64,000 bases of DNA from assembly GCA_021404525.1 (NCBI GenBank), contig JAAWWE010000004.1, positions 62,001 to 126,000 on the forward strand, given 5' to 3'. Below the pieces are notes generated by a model. The model had not been told where the DNA came from. It searched no databases and saw nothing but the letters and a program-made list of their open reading frames with translations. The position numbers and the translations under genes were made by a program. The stretch's first letter is position 1. The number at the start of each line of letters is the position of its first letter. Source of the DNA: Rhodobiaceae bacterium (GTDB taxonomy: Bacteria > Pseudomonadota > Alphaproteobacteria > Parvibaculales > Parvibaculaceae). Positions 63,046 through 64,000 of this stretch are shown one piece after another.

Positions 63046-64000
63046 GCCGCCTGGGAACGCCCCTGCAACTCTTTGACGGTTAGCTGCTTCATGTTCCCGG
63101 GAGCATTGTCGATCCCGCCTAGGCAGGTTCCGGTGATAAAGACTCCCCCGAGTTTCTTCAGTGCAACGGCGAGATTCAGATCGCTGACTTCCTCAAAAAC
63201 GGTCAGAAGCTTCGCTGATTTGGCTGCGCCGATGATCTTGCGGACCTCCGCCACGATCGCGGCATTGGAGAGATCTGCGGGAATTCGGTAAGACACGGAG
63301 GTCGCGCCCATAGCGGCGCAGGCTGCCACCGGGAAGTCTGAATTGGGTATGTTGATGGACACTGCACGAAAATATTCTGACAGGCCGGACACCCTCTGAG
63401 CGAGCGTTGAAGAAGGCGTACTTGCGGGGATATCGACGATGGATGCCATCAAACTTCCCTTCATGTAAGGAGGGATATTTTTCGCTATCTCCAGAATGGT
63501 TTTGCGGCTTGCCGAAGAGGAGAGCGTGTCGAAATGGATCTGAGATACCAGCAATGAAGTGAAATTTTTTGGCAGCAGTGTTTCTGCAGTCTCGATTTGG
63601 GTATGGAGCATCTTTGTATCAAGCGCGTGGAGGCGCTCAGTATCCGATGATGGCCCAAGGACATGTCGACCATAGATCTCGCCCTCTTTCGTGTCCCGTA
63701 TGACGGGGAGCACGGCATATCCCATCAGGACTTCATTGCGGATGTTCCACATTGGCGCATAGCCGATTTCGAAATCAGAATTCACATCTGTCTGAGCGGG
63801 TGCCTCGGAGAGGCCCTTCTTCTCAGCATTGCCAGATTGATCGTTGGAACTTGGAGTGGTTTCCATCACGACATCCCGCACAAGGTTTCCGCCTTGTTGC
63901 CTGATGTCGACGAGTTGGGACTCGAATTTACCGACGCCAGCCCTCTCGATTTTTTGAGTAACTTGTTTGCTTTTTCTTGCTGCCGTGTCGACATCATCCC
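63042..64000 (-). CDS. Degenerate EAL-like domain protein (5' truncated by window edge)
   Basis: The frame is open from 64000 to a stop at 63042. A GTG at 63881 and an ATG at 63866 are possible starts, but in-frame sequence upstream (helical, Lys/Gln-rich) suggests the gene begins outside the window. IGYAPMWNIRNEVLMGYAVL resembles the start of an EAL domain with the EAL triplet changed to YAV, and LLTVFEEVSDLNLAVALKKLG resembles its AEGVET/QG end. Catalytic residues look lost, so a binding or structural role is likely. It converges on the sorbosone-dehydrogenase-like gene with a 4-bp overlap. Confidence 0.62.
   Translation of the reverse strand, partial: DDVDTAARKSKQVTQKIERAGVGKFESQLVDIRQQGGNLVRDVVMETTPSSNDQSGNAEKKGLSEAPAQTDVNSDFEIGYAPMWNIRNEVLMGYAVLPVIRDTKEGEIYGRHVLGPSSDTERLHALDTKMLHTQIETAETLLPKNFTSLLVSQIHFDTLSSSASRKTILEIAKNIPPYMKGSLMASIVDIPASTPSSTLAQRVSGLSEYFRAVSINIPNSDFPVAACAAMGATSVSYRIPADLSNAAIVAEVRKIIGAAKSAKLLTVFEEVSDLNLAVALKKLGGVFITGTCLGGIDNAPGNMKQLTVKELQGRSQAA

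Overview
The window looks like chromosomal DNA of an alphaproteobacterium, probably an aerobic, non-photosynthetic, marine-type one. Gene content and order point this way: tsaD diverging from hemC-hemD-Mic60(mitofilin)-hemY, gpsA followed by YciI and EVE genes, rsmB-rpe-heparinase-purH, a DUF1674 (SDHAF4-like) gene and a PAS_5-type protein. This is inference from families and synteny; no database was searched and base composition was not computed.

Layout. 1-5.5 kb: the tail of an alpha/beta-hydrolase-like gene, a TauE/SafE exporter with a divergent LysR gene, then a minus-strand envelope cluster (JmjC-like oxygenase, flippase, CelD-type acyltransferase). 5.8-10.4 kb: an unknown membrane protein, a compact ECF41 sigma module with a matching promoter in front of it, a LysR gene and a D-2-hydroxyacid dehydrogenase. 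10.5-23.1 kb: two UMF1-type MFS transporters, then the minus-strand rsmB-rpe-heparinase-purH-nudix run, a diguanylate cyclase, htpX, DUF1674, a secreted nuclease and a PAS protein. 23.4-33 kb: acs, a PAS-PAS-GGDEF-EAL protein, CoA transferase, GNATs, creatininase-like, Rieske, EVE, YciI and gpsA. 33-34.4 kb: a TetR gene followed by two tiny genes, too short for routine ORF calling, that encode related single-span membrane peptides and end in a strong terminator. 34.4-45.5 kb: tsaD, the hem/Mic60 operon, an anchored hydrolase, tRNA-Thr(CGT), TspO, a Cu/Zn-SOD-like protein, MsrQ, a cyclopropane synthase, YjbR and a cold-shock protein. 45.8-51.6 kb: amidohydrolase, SRPBCC protein, FAD monooxygenase, MFS transporter and peroxiredoxin-like protein. 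52.1-63 kb: an outer-membrane DUF1302 protein, three successive DUF1329 paralogues, a Ycf48-like propeller, an enoyl-CoA hydratase and a sorbosone-dehydrogenase-like protein; five of these genes are each followed by their own hairpin terminator. The window ends inside a gene with a degenerate EAL-like domain.

Most interesting points. (1) The TetR/two-peptide locus at 33.0-34.4 kb: the peptides share the pattern LxxYxxxLxxQ in their membrane span, and 22-bp inverted repeats of the same form, TGAAY-N12-RTTCA, lie before the tetR gene and before the peptide operon, suggesting one small regulatory circuit. (2) The DUF1302 + 3x DUF1329 + Ycf48-like locus, with a long Ala/Gly-rich insertion in the DUF1302 protein and no RND transporter in view. 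(3) The ECF41 module with its target promoter visible.
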